A stretch of DNA of 64,000 nt from Palsa-504 sp963767565 (GTDB taxonomy: Bacteria; Actinomycetota; Actinomycetes; Streptosporangiales; Streptosporangiaceae), in contig CAVYEG010000006.1 in assembly GCA_963767565.1 (NCBI GenBank), positions 620,001-684,000 on the forward strand, in the 5' to 3' direction. The position numbers and the translations under genes were made by a program. The notes beneath the pieces are model-generated. The model saw only the letters and a program-made list of their open reading frames with translations, made no database searches and was not told where the DNA came from. How positions within the stretch are numbered: position 1 is the stretch's first letter; each line of letters starts with the position of its first letter. Of this stretch, positions 24,809-33,712 are shown in pieces.

Positions 24809-25516
24809 ATGAGCGTTTCGACGGAGGATGTGCGCCATGCCCTGAACGAGCTCGGCCGGCTGCGGTTCGGGGAGATGCGGGTCGAGGAAGCGATGCACCA
24901 GATCGTCCAGACGACGCACGCGATCTTCTCGGTCGACGGCGCCGGCCTGATGCTGGCCGACGGAGAGCACCATCTACGCAATGCGGCGATGTCCGATGCC
25001 CGGGTGCGGCACCTGGAAGAGCTGCAGATCATCCATTCCGAGGGGCCGTGCATCACGGCGTTCCAGGAGAAGGTCCTGGTCGGGGCCGAGGATCTCACGT
25101 CAGACCGTCGCTGGCCATCCTTCACCGAGGCCGCGATCGCCCGCGGCGTCCGCGCCGTGCTGGCCAGCCCCATCCCCTACAACCAGGATGCGATCGGCGT
25201 CGTCGCGGTGCTGTCGGAGGACCGGCATCCCTGGTCGGCCGAGGCGGAGCTGGCGCTGCTGGCCTTCACCGACCTGGCCGCCCTGCTCATCGCCAGCATG
25301 ATGATGGGCGAGCAGCAGACCGAGCTGGCCGGGCAGCTGCAGAACGCCCTGAACACCCGCGCCGTCATCGAGCAGGCCAAGGGCGTGCTCATCGGCCAGC
25401 AGGGCCTGTCCCCGCACGCCGCCTACGAGAAGATCAGGGCCCAGGCCAGGGCCGAGCGCCGCAAGATCGCGGTCGTCTCCGCCGAGCTCGTGCACAGCGC
25501 CGTCCGGGAGGGCTGA
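24809..25516 (+). CDS. GAF-ANTAR transcription antitermination regulator
   Basis: A 235-residue protein. The GAF sensor domain is at about residues 25-165 (HAIFSVDGAGLMLADGE, HSEGPCITAFQEK). The C-terminal ANTAR RNA-binding domain holds the conserved VIEQAKGVLIGQQGLSPHAA and then AYEKIRAQAR. ANTAR proteins bind paired hairpins in nascent RNA and prevent termination. The ATG at 24809 is 5 nt after AAGGAG. A GTG at 24803 is less well placed. It is cotranscribed with the STAS gene. The signal is unknown, and no paired ANTAR hairpins were identified nearby. Confidence 0.9.
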   Translation: MSVSTEDVRHALNELGRLRFGEMRVEEAMHQIVQTTHAIFSVDGAGLMLADGEHHLRNAAMSDARVRHLEELQIIHSEGPCITAFQEKVLVGAEDLTSDRRWPSFTEAAIARGVRAVLASPIPYNQDAIGVVAVLSEDRHPWSAEAELALLAFTDLAALLIASMMMGEQQTELAGQLQNALNTRAVIEQAKGVLIGQQGLSPHAAYEKIRAQARAERRKIAVVSAELVHSAVREG

Positions 25517-25525
25517 ACCCGCCGG

Positions 25526-25693
25526 TCAGCGCCGCCGGACCCAGGCGCTGCCGATGCCGGCCTGGTGCAGGGCCAGGCAGACCAGGCCGATCAGCAGCAG
25601 GCCGGTCACGGAAAACCAGGCGTCCGTGGCAGTACCCGTGCCGTTGATGACGAAGGCGATGCCGAAACAGATCGCCGCGACGATAGCCAGCAT
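25526..25693 (-). CDS. Small two-helix membrane protein, 55 residues
   Basis: The minus frame reads MLAIVAAICFGIAFVINGTG, then a short polar turn (TATDAW), then FSVTGLLLIGLVCLALHQAG and the basic end SAWVRRR. Two hydrophobic helices with a basic C-terminus suit a small integral membrane protein with both ends inside. Similar short proteins are common in actinomycetes but have no known role. It lies 50 bp downstream of the ABC exporter gene on the same strand and may be its last cistron. Confidence 0.6.
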   Translation of the reverse strand: MLAIVAAICFGIAFVINGTGTATDAWFSVTGLLLIGLVCLALHQAGIGSAWVRRR

Positions 25694-25743
25694 CCCCCGC
25701 TACTTCCCCGGCCCGGCCGCGGTAATCGGAACCGCCCGGCCCG

Positions 25744-27669
25744 TCATCCGCCTCCCATCACATACTGGGACGCCTGCAGGTTGAACAGCTCGGCGTACTG
25801 GCCGTCCAGCGCGATCAGCTCGGCGTGCGTTCCCTGCTCGATGACCTTGCCCTCGTGCAGCACGTAGATCCGGTCGGCGTGCCTGACGCTGGCCAGCCGG
25901 TGCGTGATCAGCAGCACGCTGCGCTCCTGGGCGTGCACGGGGATGGACGTGAACAGGGCATACTCGGCTCGCGCGTCGAGCGCGGCGGTGGGCTCGTCCA
26001 TGATCAGCAGCGGAGCGGTCCGGTAGAAGCCGCGGGCGGCGGCGATCCGCTGCCACTGCCCGCCGGACAGCTCGGCGCCGTCCTTGAAGTGACGGTCCAG
26101 CAGGGTGTCGTAACCCTGCGAGAGCGCGGCGATCACGGTGTCCGCCCCGGACGCGGCTGCGGCCCGGTCCACCAGCGCCTGATCCGCGTCGCGGCCCATG
26201 ACGATGTTGTGCCGGACGGTCAGCGGCCAGTTGGCGTGATCCTGGGCGATGACCGCGATGCGCTCGCGCAGCGGCTCGGCGTCAATGTCGCGGATGTCGG
26301 TCCCGTCCCAGCTCACCGTGCCGCCGTGCGGCCGGTACAGCCCGGCCAGCATCTTGGCCAGCGTGGTCTTGCCCGAGCCGTTCTCGCCGACCAGCGCCAC
26401 CACCTCGCCTTCGCGGATCTCCACGCTGACCTCGGACAGCGCCGGGCGCGCGGCGCCCGGGTAGGCGAACGTGACCCGGTCTGCCGCGATCCGGCCGAAC
26501 CCTTCCGGTGCCGCCTTGGTGCCCGGCGGCGCGATCCGCCGGTCCGCGTCGGCGCAGAAGGCCAGGTAATCGGAGAAGTAGAGGCCCTCCTCGTAGCACT
26601 GGTTCACCGAGTAGAGCAGGCTGGCCAGGGACGCCTGCGCGGACCGGATCGCGAGTACGGCCGTGCCCGCCACGGCGAGCGGGATGGTGCCGACGGCCAG
26701 CAGGATCCCCAGCGCGGTGTACACCCCGGCGGTGGCCACGCCGCCCGCCGCCTGGGCGATGATCCGTGTGCCGGCCTGGCGGCTGGCCGCCTTCAGGTGC
26801 GCCTCCTGGGCGTACCCGGCCAGCCGGGTCACCCGGGCCAGCAGGAAGTGCCGCAGGGTGAAGGACCGCACCTCGGCGGCGGTGCGGCGATCGGCCATCA
26901 GGTCGGCCAGGATCCACTTCCTGCGCATGCTGTCGACCAGCGCGAAGTTCGTGACGTACCCGATCCGGGCCGAACGCACCGCGGCCCAGCCGCCCGGCAG
27001 CTCGGCCAGGAGCAGCAGGACGAGCAGGATGGGCTGGAGCACCGCGACCACCAACGCGGCCGAGACGATCCCCGCCACACCGGTCACGCAGTCGAGCACG
27101 TTGGACAGCACCCGGGGCGCGGCATACAGCCCCCGGTCCCGCGCCCGCTCCATGGCTTCGTAGAACGCCGAGTCGTCGAACGCCGACAGCTCGACCCGGC
27201 TGGTCAGGTCGAACAGCCGGATCTCGACCACCCGGTTCGCCTGCGGCTCCAGCCTGGCCTGCGCCCAGCCCGCCGCGGCCTGCAGCCCGGCCCGGCCCGC
27301 TACCGCCGTGCCCACCAGGATCAGCGAGGGCAGCGCCGCCCGGACCCGGTGCGGAGTCGGGCCCGCCGCGAACAGCGCCTGGAGCACCCCGGTGGTAGCC
27401 AGCAGCGCGAACCCGGTCAGCACGCCGGAGACCACGTTCAGCCCGATCGTGGCGACCGTGTCCCGGCGGTTGGCCGCCCAGCCCAGCCGGATGGCCTGCC
27501 CGATGAGCTCGGGCAGCCGGCGGGCTATGGCCAGGAAGCTGGTCTGGGCCAGCCGCTGGTCGTAGGCGTCCCAGTATGCGGCCGTCAGTTCGGCCGTGAG
27601 CTCGTCACCCGGTTCTCCGGCCGCTTCCTCCGGGTGATCCCGGCGAGCCGTGATCCGCACCGTGGGCAC
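25744..27669 (-). CDS. ABC exporter, fused permease-ATPase half-transporter
   Basis: A 641-residue half-transporter. The membrane domain is at about residues 70-360, with several hydrophobic helices (LNVVSGVLTGFALLATTGVL, AALVVAVLQPILLVLLLLAE). The nucleotide-binding domain follows from about 400: Walker A VGENGSGKTTLAKML, signature LSGGQWQRIAAAR, Walker B LLIMDEPTAALDA and the H-loop ITHRL. It probably works as a homodimer exporting a lipid, peptide or drug. GTG codons at 27669 and 27660 are both possible starts after GGAGGG. No neighbour identifies a substrate. Confidence 0.88.
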   Translation of the reverse strand: MPTVRITARRDHPEEAAGEPGDELTAELTAAYWDAYDQRLAQTSFLAIARRLPELIGQAIRLGWAANRRDTVATIGLNVVSGVLTGFALLATTGVLQALFAAGPTPHRVRAALPSLILVGTAVAGRAGLQAAAGWAQARLEPQANRVVEIRLFDLTSRVELSAFDDSAFYEAMERARDRGLYAAPRVLSNVLDCVTGVAGIVSAALVVAVLQPILLVLLLLAELPGGWAAVRSARIGYVTNFALVDSMRRKWILADLMADRRTAAEVRSFTLRHFLLARVTRLAGYAQEAHLKAASRQAGTRIIAQAAGGVATAGVYTALGILLAVGTIPLAVAGTAVLAIRSAQASLASLLYSVNQCYEEGLYFSDYLAFCADADRRIAPPGTKAAPEGFGRIAADRVTFAYPGAARPALSEVSVEIREGEVVALVGENGSGKTTLAKMLAGLYRPHGGTVSWDGTDIRDIDAEPLRERIAVIAQDHANWPLTVRHNIVMGRDADQALVDRAAAASGADTVIAALSQGYDTLLDRHFKDGAELSGGQWQRIAAARGFYRTAPLLIMDEPTAALDARAEYALFTSIPVHAQERSVLLITHRLASVRHADRIYVLHEGKVIEQGTHAELIALDGQYAELFNLQASQYVMGGG

Positions 27670-27775
27670 TCCCTCCGCCCGCCTGCGGCAGCCTGCGTAC
27701 GGCAGCCGGGTCCCGAGAGCACCAGTATGTGAGCGCGTTCCGCCTCACGGCCAACCATTTACGCCCGGTGCGGCC

Positions 27776-28906
27776 TCAGTCGCCCCAGACCTGCTGGGTG
27801 ACGTCGACGATGAGGCGCAGCTTGGCCACCTGCTGGTCGTAGCTGAGCGCGTTGCCCTCCACGGTGGAGGAGAAGCCGCACTGGCCGGACAGGCAGAGCT
27901 GATCGATCGGCACGTACTTGGCTGCCTCGTCGATCCTGCGCTTCAGGTCGTCCTTCGATTCCAGCTCCGGCCGCTTGGTGGTGACCAGGCCGAGGACGAC
28001 CATCTTGCCCGGCGGGATGAACCGGAGCGGCTCGAACCCGCCGGAACGTTCGTCGTCATATTCCAGGAAGAACCCGTCCACGTTCAGTTCGGAGAACAGG
28101 GCCTCGGCCACGAAGTCGTAGCCGCCCGAGGCGGCCCAGGAGGACCGGTAGTTCCCCCGGCACAGGTGGGTGGTGATCGCCATCCCGTCGGGCTTGCCCC
28201 GGACCGCTGCGTTGATCTGCTTGATGTAGCGCAGGTGCATATGCTCGGCATCCTCGCCGCGCTCGCTGATCTGCGAGCGCTGCACCGGGTCGTTCAGGTA
28301 AGCCAGGCTCGTGTCGTCGAACTGCAGGTAGGTGCAGCCCAGCTCGCCTAGCCGCCGCACCTCGTCGGCGTAGGCCGCCGCGAGGTCAGCCCAGAAGCCC
28401 TCCAGGTCCGGGTAGACCTCCGGATCGACCATGGCCGCGCCGCCCCGGTAGTGGACCATGTTCGGCGACGGGATGGTCTGCTTGGGCACGGCCGAGCGTA
28501 CCTGGGACTTCAGGTAGCCGAAATCCTCGCCGAAGATAGTGTGATCCAGCCGTACCCGGCTGCCGACGTGCAGCGCGGCAGGTGTCCACTCGATGGTGCC
28601 CGACGGGTTGGTGAACTTCACCGACAGGTTCCCTGGTGCCTGGGAGATCCCGCCGAGCTGGTAGATGAAGTCCATGTGCCAGGTCGCCCGGCGGAATTCC
28701 CCGTCCGTAGCCGATTGCAGGCCCACGTCCTCCTGCATCCGTACTGCCCTGGTGATCTCCTCGTCCTCCACGGCCCGCAGCTCAGCGGCCGTGATCCGCC
28801 GCGCGGCAAAGTCGTCGCGGGCCTGATGCAGCCGGGCCGGCCGCAGCAGGCTGCCGACGTGGTCGGCCCGGAAAGGGGGGCTGGTCCTGCGCGACATGAC
28901 GGGCAT
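27776..28906 (-). CDS. MetE C-terminal-domain-like methyltransferase
   Basis: A 376-residue protein corresponding only to the catalytic C-terminal half of cobalamin-independent methionine synthase (usually about 750 residues). The zinc site is recognisable: TTHLCRGN (His and Cys), FLEYDDERSGGF (Glu) and LSGQCGFSS (Cys). The opening FRADHVGSLLRPARL is typical of stand-alone YxjG/MetE-like proteins. These methylate thiols, but the methyl donor often differs from methyl-tetrahydrofolate polyglutamate. The AAA ATPase gene ends 37 bp upstream on the same strand. The function is assigned at family level only. Confidence 0.85.
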   Translation of the reverse strand: MPVMSRRTSPPFRADHVGSLLRPARLHQARDDFAARRITAAELRAVEDEEITRAVRMQEDVGLQSATDGEFRRATWHMDFIYQLGGISQAPGNLSVKFTNPSGTIEWTPAALHVGSRVRLDHTIFGEDFGYLKSQVRSAVPKQTIPSPNMVHYRGGAAMVDPEVYPDLEGFWADLAAAYADEVRRLGELGCTYLQFDDTSLAYLNDPVQRSQISERGEDAEHMHLRYIKQINAAVRGKPDGMAITTHLCRGNYRSSWAASGGYDFVAEALFSELNVDGFFLEYDDERSGGFEPLRFIPPGKMVVLGLVTTKRPELESKDDLKRRIDEAAKYVPIDQLCLSGQCGFSSTVEGNALSYDQQVAKLRLIVDVTQQVWGD

Positions 28907-28943
28907 CTCTTTCTTTCTTACTTATGCCGAACGATCCGTGGTC

Positions 28944-30497
28944 TCACGGCCCGTTCGGCAAGTAGATAGGCGGTCGGTCCTCTGGCCCGCCGCGGCGCGC
29001 TGGTCGGGGCGCCGGGTGCTTCGCGGGGTGCCCCGCCGGGTTCCGGCCGGCGCCCAGCAGCGAGCGGGTCAGCGCGTGCCGTTCTCCGTTCATCTCCGCG
29101 AGCACATCGTCGAAGTAGGAGTCGCGCAGCACCGGCGGGCTGTCGCCGGCCCGCAGCGACGCGAGCACCGTCCGCCTGATCAGCTCCTTGATGAAGGATG
29201 CGGTGATATCTTCGGTGTCCCCGGCCACGCGAGCCAGGTCGGCGTCCACGGTCAGGTCGCGAGCGTAGACCCTGATCAGGCGCTCCCGGCAACGCAGGTC
29301 GGGTCGGGGGATCTCGACGGCTAGGTCAACCCGCCCCGGCCGGTCGGCCAGGGCCTTCTCCAGGACGCCGGCCCGGTTGGTGGTCAGCACGAAGGTGACG
29401 TCGACGTCCGCCCCTATGCCGTCCATCGCTTCGAGCAGCGCGAACAGCAGCGGGTTACCGTCCGGGGTGAGGTCCCGGTCGACGGCCACCAGATCCACGT
29501 CTTCCAGCACCACCATCGAGGGCTGCAAGCGGCGGGCTAGGGCGGCGGCCTGGTCGATGAACCTGATGGACGTGCCGGTGAGCAGGATGATCGTGCTCCC
29601 AGCCAGGCGCCCGGTCAAGTAGCGTACCGTGTGCGTCTTGCCCGTGCCCGGCGGCCCGTGCAGCAGCAGGCCACGCTTGAGATGCTGCCCGGCGCTGAGC
29701 AGTTCCCGAGACCAGTCCGCGATGCCGATGATGTGCCGCTCGATGTTCTCCAGTACGCCGTCAGGCAAGACGACATCAGCCGCCCCGACCCGCGGGCGGG
29801 GCAGGAACGTGACCAGCCCGTTGCCGTGGTGCTCGCTCGCGGTGAAGCTGAGCACCTGGCCGCGGAACACGTCGTGCATCCGCATCAGCCGGTCGATCTC
29901 GTCGCGGGTGGAGGTAGCCGTCTCGCGGTCGGCCGCGAGGATCTCAAGGTTGCACACCGGCGGCCCGAACCGGCTTTCGTCGCGGATGCCGATCACCACC
30001 GGGGCGCCGTCTGGCGCGGTCGTCGTGACCAGGCCCAGCGTCACCACCTCGGTGTTCTCCGCCGGCCCGACCGGGGCGGTGCCGTAGCTGGCCGTCCCCA
30101 CCCCGCCGTCGCCGGCTGGCAGCCGGGCTCCGGCGAGAGCCCTCGTCCGGATCGGGCCGGCCGGCGGCATGCCCCCGATCAGCGACAGCATGTCCTCATG
30201 CGGCCGGTAGCCGCCGCCTGACGGGCCGAACCATGCCGCGTCGCCCGGACGCCCGGCGAGGTAGGCGTCGACGCCTCGCTGGATGTTGACGTGTTCCCAG
30301 GACGGGAACCGTTCGGTCACCGGCACCACCGCGGTCAGCTCACAGCCCAGGTGCCCGGTGACCCGGAGGGCCAGCTCGGACGGCCCCGCGTCCTCGATCA
30401 ACGTCCTGGCGCCGATCTCGACCAGCAGCCGCAGGCCCCGGGCCAGTGCCCGCAGATCCTCGGCGTCAGGCGAAGAAGGGAAATCGGGGGTGCTCAC
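28944..30497 (-). CDS. AAA+ ATPase of the Bcs1/CDC48-like type
   Basis: A 517-residue protein. An N-terminal domain of about 240 residues has no recognised family. A AAA+ core follows: Walker A LLLHGPPGTGKTHTV, Walker B MVVLEDVDLVAVDRD, sensor 1 VTFVLTTNRAGVLE and arginine finger region DRPGRVDLAVEIPRPD. The last 50 residues are basic and Pro-rich. It should unfold or remodel a protein partner, which is not evident from the neighbours. It starts at GTG 30497, divergent from modA with 146 bp between them. Confidence 0.85.
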   Translation of the reverse strand: MSTPDFPSSPDAEDLRALARGLRLLVEIGARTLIEDAGPSELALRVTGHLGCELTAVVPVTERFPSWEHVNIQRGVDAYLAGRPGDAAWFGPSGGGYRPHEDMLSLIGGMPPAGPIRTRALAGARLPAGDGGVGTASYGTAPVGPAENTEVVTLGLVTTTAPDGAPVVIGIRDESRFGPPVCNLEILAADRETATSTRDEIDRLMRMHDVFRGQVLSFTASEHHGNGLVTFLPRPRVGAADVVLPDGVLENIERHIIGIADWSRELLSAGQHLKRGLLLHGPPGTGKTHTVRYLTGRLAGSTIILLTGTSIRFIDQAAALARRLQPSMVVLEDVDLVAVDRDLTPDGNPLLFALLEAMDGIGADVDVTFVLTTNRAGVLEKALADRPGRVDLAVEIPRPDLRCRERLIRVYARDLTVDADLARVAGDTEDITASFIKELIRRTVLASLRAGDSPPVLRDSYFDDVLAEMNGERHALTRSLLGAGRNPAGHPAKHPAPRPARRGGPEDRPPIYLPNGP

Positions 30498-30643
30498 CCG
30501 GTCAACGATGCCCCGTGGGCAGATTTACTGCCAAGGGTTATCACCGTGGCGAAGTGCCCCCAAGCAGAAAAATGGCGATGTCTCCATCACAGGCATGTCT
30601 CTGTTCCTTGCGTCGCGCAACCATCAGTGGCAATGTTCGGGGA

Positions 30644-31684
30644 ATGATCCTCGCGAAGAAGAGAGCGCATGTCGTCGCTCTGCTTGCTATAGCGTGCACC
30701 GGCCTCGCCGCAGGGTGCAGCAGCAGTAGCAGCGGCGGCTCCTCCTCCTCCTCCTCCTCCTCCTCGGCCCCGGCTTCCCCGTCGAGCGCGCCCACTGGCA
30801 CCGTCAACGTGGCCTACGCTGCCTCGCTCCAGTTCCTCAACGAGAAGGTGGTCAGCCCGGCGTTCACCGCCGCCCAGGGCTATAAGTTCTCCGGCTTCGG
30901 CGCGTCCTCCGGTGACCTGGAGACCGACATCGCGTCAGGCGAGATCCACCCGAACGTCTTCGAGAGCGTCGGCGGGGACAACATCACCCCGCTGGAGCCG
31001 AAGTTCACCAACTGGTACGTCCAGTACGCGGGGACCTCCATGGTGCTGGCCTATAACCCGAGGAGCAAGTACGCCAGCCAGTTCAAGGCCATCGCCGACG
31101 GCAGCAAGCCGGTCTCCAGCCTGTTCACCCTGCTGCAGACTCCTGGCCTCAAGCTCGGCCGCACCGACCCGAACACCGACCCGCAGGGCCGGGACTTCAT
31201 CTACATGCTCGAGCTGGCCCAGATGACCTACCACCTGCCGTCTGACACCGTCGCGAAGATCCTCGGCACCTCGGACTTCGGCACGAGCTCGTCCTCGCAG
31301 ATCTTCGCGGAGACCTCGCTGGACACCACCCTGGAGTCGGGACAGCTCGACGCGGCCAGTGCCTTCGTCACGCAGGCAGTCGAACTGCACCTGGCCTACA
31401 TCCCGCTGCCGGCCTCCATCAACCTGGGCAGCGCTGCCCTCGCCGCCAGCTACAAGAAGGCCTCCGTTACCATCAAGAGCGGCACCAAGCACGGGTCGCC
31501 TCAGGTCATCGACATCACCATCATCGGCACGCCGGCCCCGACCGCGATCTCCTTCGTCCAGTACACGCTCTCGCCGGCAGGCCTGGCCCAGTACAAGGCA
31601 GGCGGATTCACGCTCTTGACCCCAACCGTGACGGGGAGTCCCAGCTCGGTTCCATCAGCGATCTCGAGTGAGCTGGGCAGCTAG
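30644..31684 (+). CDS. modA: Molybdate/tungstate-binding lipoprotein (ModA/WtpA-like)
   Basis: A 346-residue lipoprotein: basic N-terminus MILAKKRAH, lipobox GLAAGC and a long poly-serine tether. The domain starts TGTVNVAYAASLQFLNEKVV and continues with PRSKYASQFK and KLGRTDPNTDPQGRDFIYML, typical of WtpA-type oxyanion binders. It captures molybdate or tungstate for the ModBC transporter encoded next. ATG 30644 was chosen because the lipoprotein signal starts there. CAATGT (30631-30636) may be a -10 box for a leaderless message. The stop overlaps modB by 17 bp. Confidence 0.88.
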   Translation: MILAKKRAHVVALLAIACTGLAAGCSSSSSGGSSSSSSSSSAPASPSSAPTGTVNVAYAASLQFLNEKVVSPAFTAAQGYKFSGFGASSGDLETDIASGEIHPNVFESVGGDNITPLEPKFTNWYVQYAGTSMVLAYNPRSKYASQFKAIADGSKPVSSLFTLLQTPGLKLGRTDPNTDPQGRDFIYMLELAQMTYHLPSDTVAKILGTSDFGTSSSSQIFAETSLDTTLESGQLDAASAFVTQAVELHLAYIPLPASINLGSAALAASYKKASVTIKSGTKHGSPQVIDITIIGTPAPTAISFVQYTLSPAGLAQYKAGGFTLLTPTVTGSPSSVPSAISSELGS

Positions 31685-32564
31685 CCCCGCCGCAGCCGCC
31701 GGCGGCGCTGTCCGCGGAGAGGACCCCTCCCCGTCTCCGGGACAGCGCCGACCGGCCGGACGCGCCGCCCCGCTGCGGATCCGGTCGGTGTCCGCCACCA
31801 TCTCCGTAGCCGCGGCCGCCATCATCTGGCTGGCTTTGCTCGGCCCTGTCATCGCGCTGCTCAGCAATCTGTCGTGGAGCGCGATCGTCAGTTCGCTCAG
31901 CGCTCCGGGAGCGCTCGACCCGCTGGCTGTCTCGCTCGAATCCGGGCTGGTGACGCTGGGCGTGCTGTTCTTGGTCTGCACGCCGCTGGCCTGGATGCTG
32001 GCCCGGGGGAAGCTGCCCTTCCCGCGGGTCTGGGAGACCGGAGTGCTGCTGAGCCTGCTGCTGCCGCCGCTGGTCATCGGCCTGCTCCTGGTCTTCTTCG
32101 TCGGCCCGTACACGCCGATCGGCTCGCTGCTGGCCGGCCTGCATCAGTCCGCGACCAACACCTTCCTCGCGCTGGTCATCGCCGAGGTCTACGAATCGGC
32201 CCCGTACTACGTACTCGGCGCGCAGGCGGCCTTCGCCAGCGTCGACCAGCGGCTCGAACAGCAGGCCGGGCTGCTCGGCGACCGGCCGCACCGGGTCTTC
32301 CGCCGGGTGACGCTACCGCTGGCCGCACCCGGCCTGGCCATGGCCCTGTCCATCGCCTGGGCCCGGGCCATGGGCGCGTTCGGCGCGGTGATCATCATCG
32401 CCTATCATCCAGCCGGGATACCGTTGGCGATATACATGACGCTGCAGGAGACCGGTCTGGCTACCGCACTGCCGTACGCTCTGGTCCTGCTGGTGGTGGC
32501 CCTGCCGCTGCCGCTGGCGGCTTACATATGGAGTGCGCGTGCTGGACGCCGACGTCGAGGTTGA
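31668..32564 (+). CDS. modB: Molybdate ABC importer permease
   Basis: A 298-residue permease with about six helices. Characteristic blocks are SLESGLVTLGVLFLVCTPLA, LLPPLVIGLLLVFFVG and the EAA-like loop EQQAGLLGDRPHRVFRRVTL, followed by ARAMGAFGAVIIIAYHPAG, where GAFGA is the usual ModB motif. It overlaps modA by 17 bp and modC by 32 bp, so the three genes form one translational unit. The first 35 residues are hydrophilic and Gly/Pro-rich. Confidence 0.9.
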   Translation: MSWAASPAAAAGGAVRGEDPSPSPGQRRPAGRAAPLRIRSVSATISVAAAAIIWLALLGPVIALLSNLSWSAIVSSLSAPGALDPLAVSLESGLVTLGVLFLVCTPLAWMLARGKLPFPRVWETGVLLSLLLPPLVIGLLLVFFVGPYTPIGSLLAGLHQSATNTFLALVIAEVYESAPYYVLGAQAAFASVDQRLEQQAGLLGDRPHRVFRRVTLPLAAPGLAMALSIAWARAMGAFGAVIIIAYHPAGIPLAIYMTLQETGLATALPYALVLLVVALPLPLAAYIWSARAGRRRRG

Positions 32565-33585
32565 CCGCAGCGAATTCGCCGTGCGTATCGCGTTGCAGGT
32601 GGCCCCCGGTGAACGGCTCGCCTTGTTCGGCCCCTCCGGGGCGGGCAAGACCACGGTGCTCGAGGCCATCGCAGGCCTGGTCCAGCCGCGCCGCGGCCGG
32701 ATCGAGCTGGCCGGCCGGGTACTCACCTCGACGGCTCCCCCGGTATCTGCGGTGCCGCCGTGGCAGCGCCGGGTCGGGCTGCTCCGCCAGAACCCGGGCC
32801 TGTTCCCGCACCTGTCGGTCCGGGACAACCTGTGCTACGCCCCCACCGCGTCGCCCTCGGCCGACGAGCTGTCGTCCCTGACCTCGGTGCTCGGCATCGA
32901 GAGCCTGCTGCCCGTGATGCCCGCCCGCCTGTCCGGCGGCCAGGCCCACCGGGTGGCGCTGGGCCGCCTGCTGCTGGCCCGCTGCGACACCCTGCTGCTC
33001 GACGAGCCCTACACCGGCCTGGACGCCAGCCTCCGCCGCACCCTCACCGACCTGGTGAGCTCCCTGGTCGCCGAGCGCTCCATCCCCGCCATCCTCGTCA
33101 CCCACGAGCTTTCCGACGCCCAGGCCTTCGCCGATCACCTCGCCATCCTCGACCGCGGCGACCTGCTCCAGATCGGCGCGCCCGACGAGGTCGTCCTGCG
33201 CCCCGCCGCACGCCGCGTAGCCGAACTGATCGGCTACCTGGGCTTCGTGCCATCCGGCGACGCGACAGCCGGCGTCCACCCCGAGCGCGTGATAGCCGGC
33301 GCCCATGCAGACCGGGGCCTAGTTCTCACCGGCATCGTCATCGCCAGCCGTCCGGCGGGCGCCGGCTGGGAAGCCGACCTTCAAATCGGCGATACACCCA
33401 TCACCTGCCGCCTGCCCGATAAGCCACCCGCAGCGGGCAATGAACTGATCGTCACCGTCCTGGACCCGCCATATTTCGATAACGAAGGAGGTACGGCTAG
33501 GGTCACGTCGGCCCGCTCAACTGAGCACAGCAGTTGTCACGGCCCGACCGCAACTGCGCGGACACAGCAAAGCGGGGCCCGTTAG
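32533..33585 (+). CDS. modC: Molybdate ABC importer ATPase
   Basis: A 350-residue ATPase. Walker A is LFGPSGAGKTTVLEAI, the Q-loop region RRVGLLRQNPGLFPHLSVRD, the signature RLSGGQAHRVALGR, and Walker B TLLLDEPYTGLDA with the switch ILVTHELSDAQAF. A TOBE-like C-terminal region follows (AGVHPERVIAGAHAD). The last 35 residues (from about NEGGTARVTSARS) are unlike the family and low in hydrophobics. A hairpin overlapping the stop may terminate the operon. Confidence 0.9.
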   Translation: MRVLDADVEVDRSEFAVRIALQVAPGERLALFGPSGAGKTTVLEAIAGLVQPRRGRIELAGRVLTSTAPPVSAVPPWQRRVGLLRQNPGLFPHLSVRDNLCYAPTASPSADELSSLTSVLGIESLLPVMPARLSGGQAHRVALGRLLLARCDTLLLDEPYTGLDASLRRTLTDLVSSLVAERSIPAILVTHELSDAQAFADHLAILDRGDLLQIGAPDEVVLRPAARRVAELIGYLGFVPSGDATAGVHPERVIAGAHADRGLVLTGIVIASRPAGAGWEADLQIGDTPITCRLPDKPPAAGNELIVTVLDPPYFDNEGGTARVTSARSTEHSSCHGPTATARTQQSGAR

Positions 33586-33598
33586 CCCGGCCCCCGCT
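33571..33598 (+). terminator. GC-rich hairpin at the end of modABC
   Basis: AGCGGGG at 33571-33577 pairs perfectly with CCCCGCT at 33592-33598, and a CC/GG extension inside lengthens the stem. It spans the modC stop codon. There is no T-run, so it would be a hairpin-only terminator of the kind common in actinomycetes, or a 3' mRNA stabiliser. Confidence 0.5.
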
Positions 33599-33609
33599 TC
33601 GGCAGTGGC

Positions 33610-33660
33610 TTACAGCCACGTCGTCACGGTCTTGACTTCGGTATAGGCCCGGGGCCAAGG
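33610..33660 (-). pseudogene. C-terminal remnant of an aldehyde dehydrogenase
   Basis: The minus frame before the TAA at 33612-33610 reads RAYTEVKTVTTWL. This is the standard ending of aldehyde dehydrogenases (typically YTEVKTVxxxL). About 13-15 residues are recognisable; upstream codons show no homology. It probably marks a deleted gene between modC and the PadR gene. Short motif, so confidence is limited. Confidence 0.45.
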
Positions 33661-33712
33661 GACCGTATCTCAGTCCGCGACAGTCACAGTGATCACTTCT
33701 GAGCGCTGACCC

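Noticed and set aside
25825..27732. Plus-strand frame of about 635 codons opposite the ABC exporter
   Set aside because: Antisense of an exporter with all ABC motifs; composition is that of a shadow frame.
30710..30775. Poly-serine codon run in modA as a tandem repeat or mobile element
   Set aside because: It is the serine tether common after actinomycete lipoboxes; similar tracts occur in the other two lipoproteins here.
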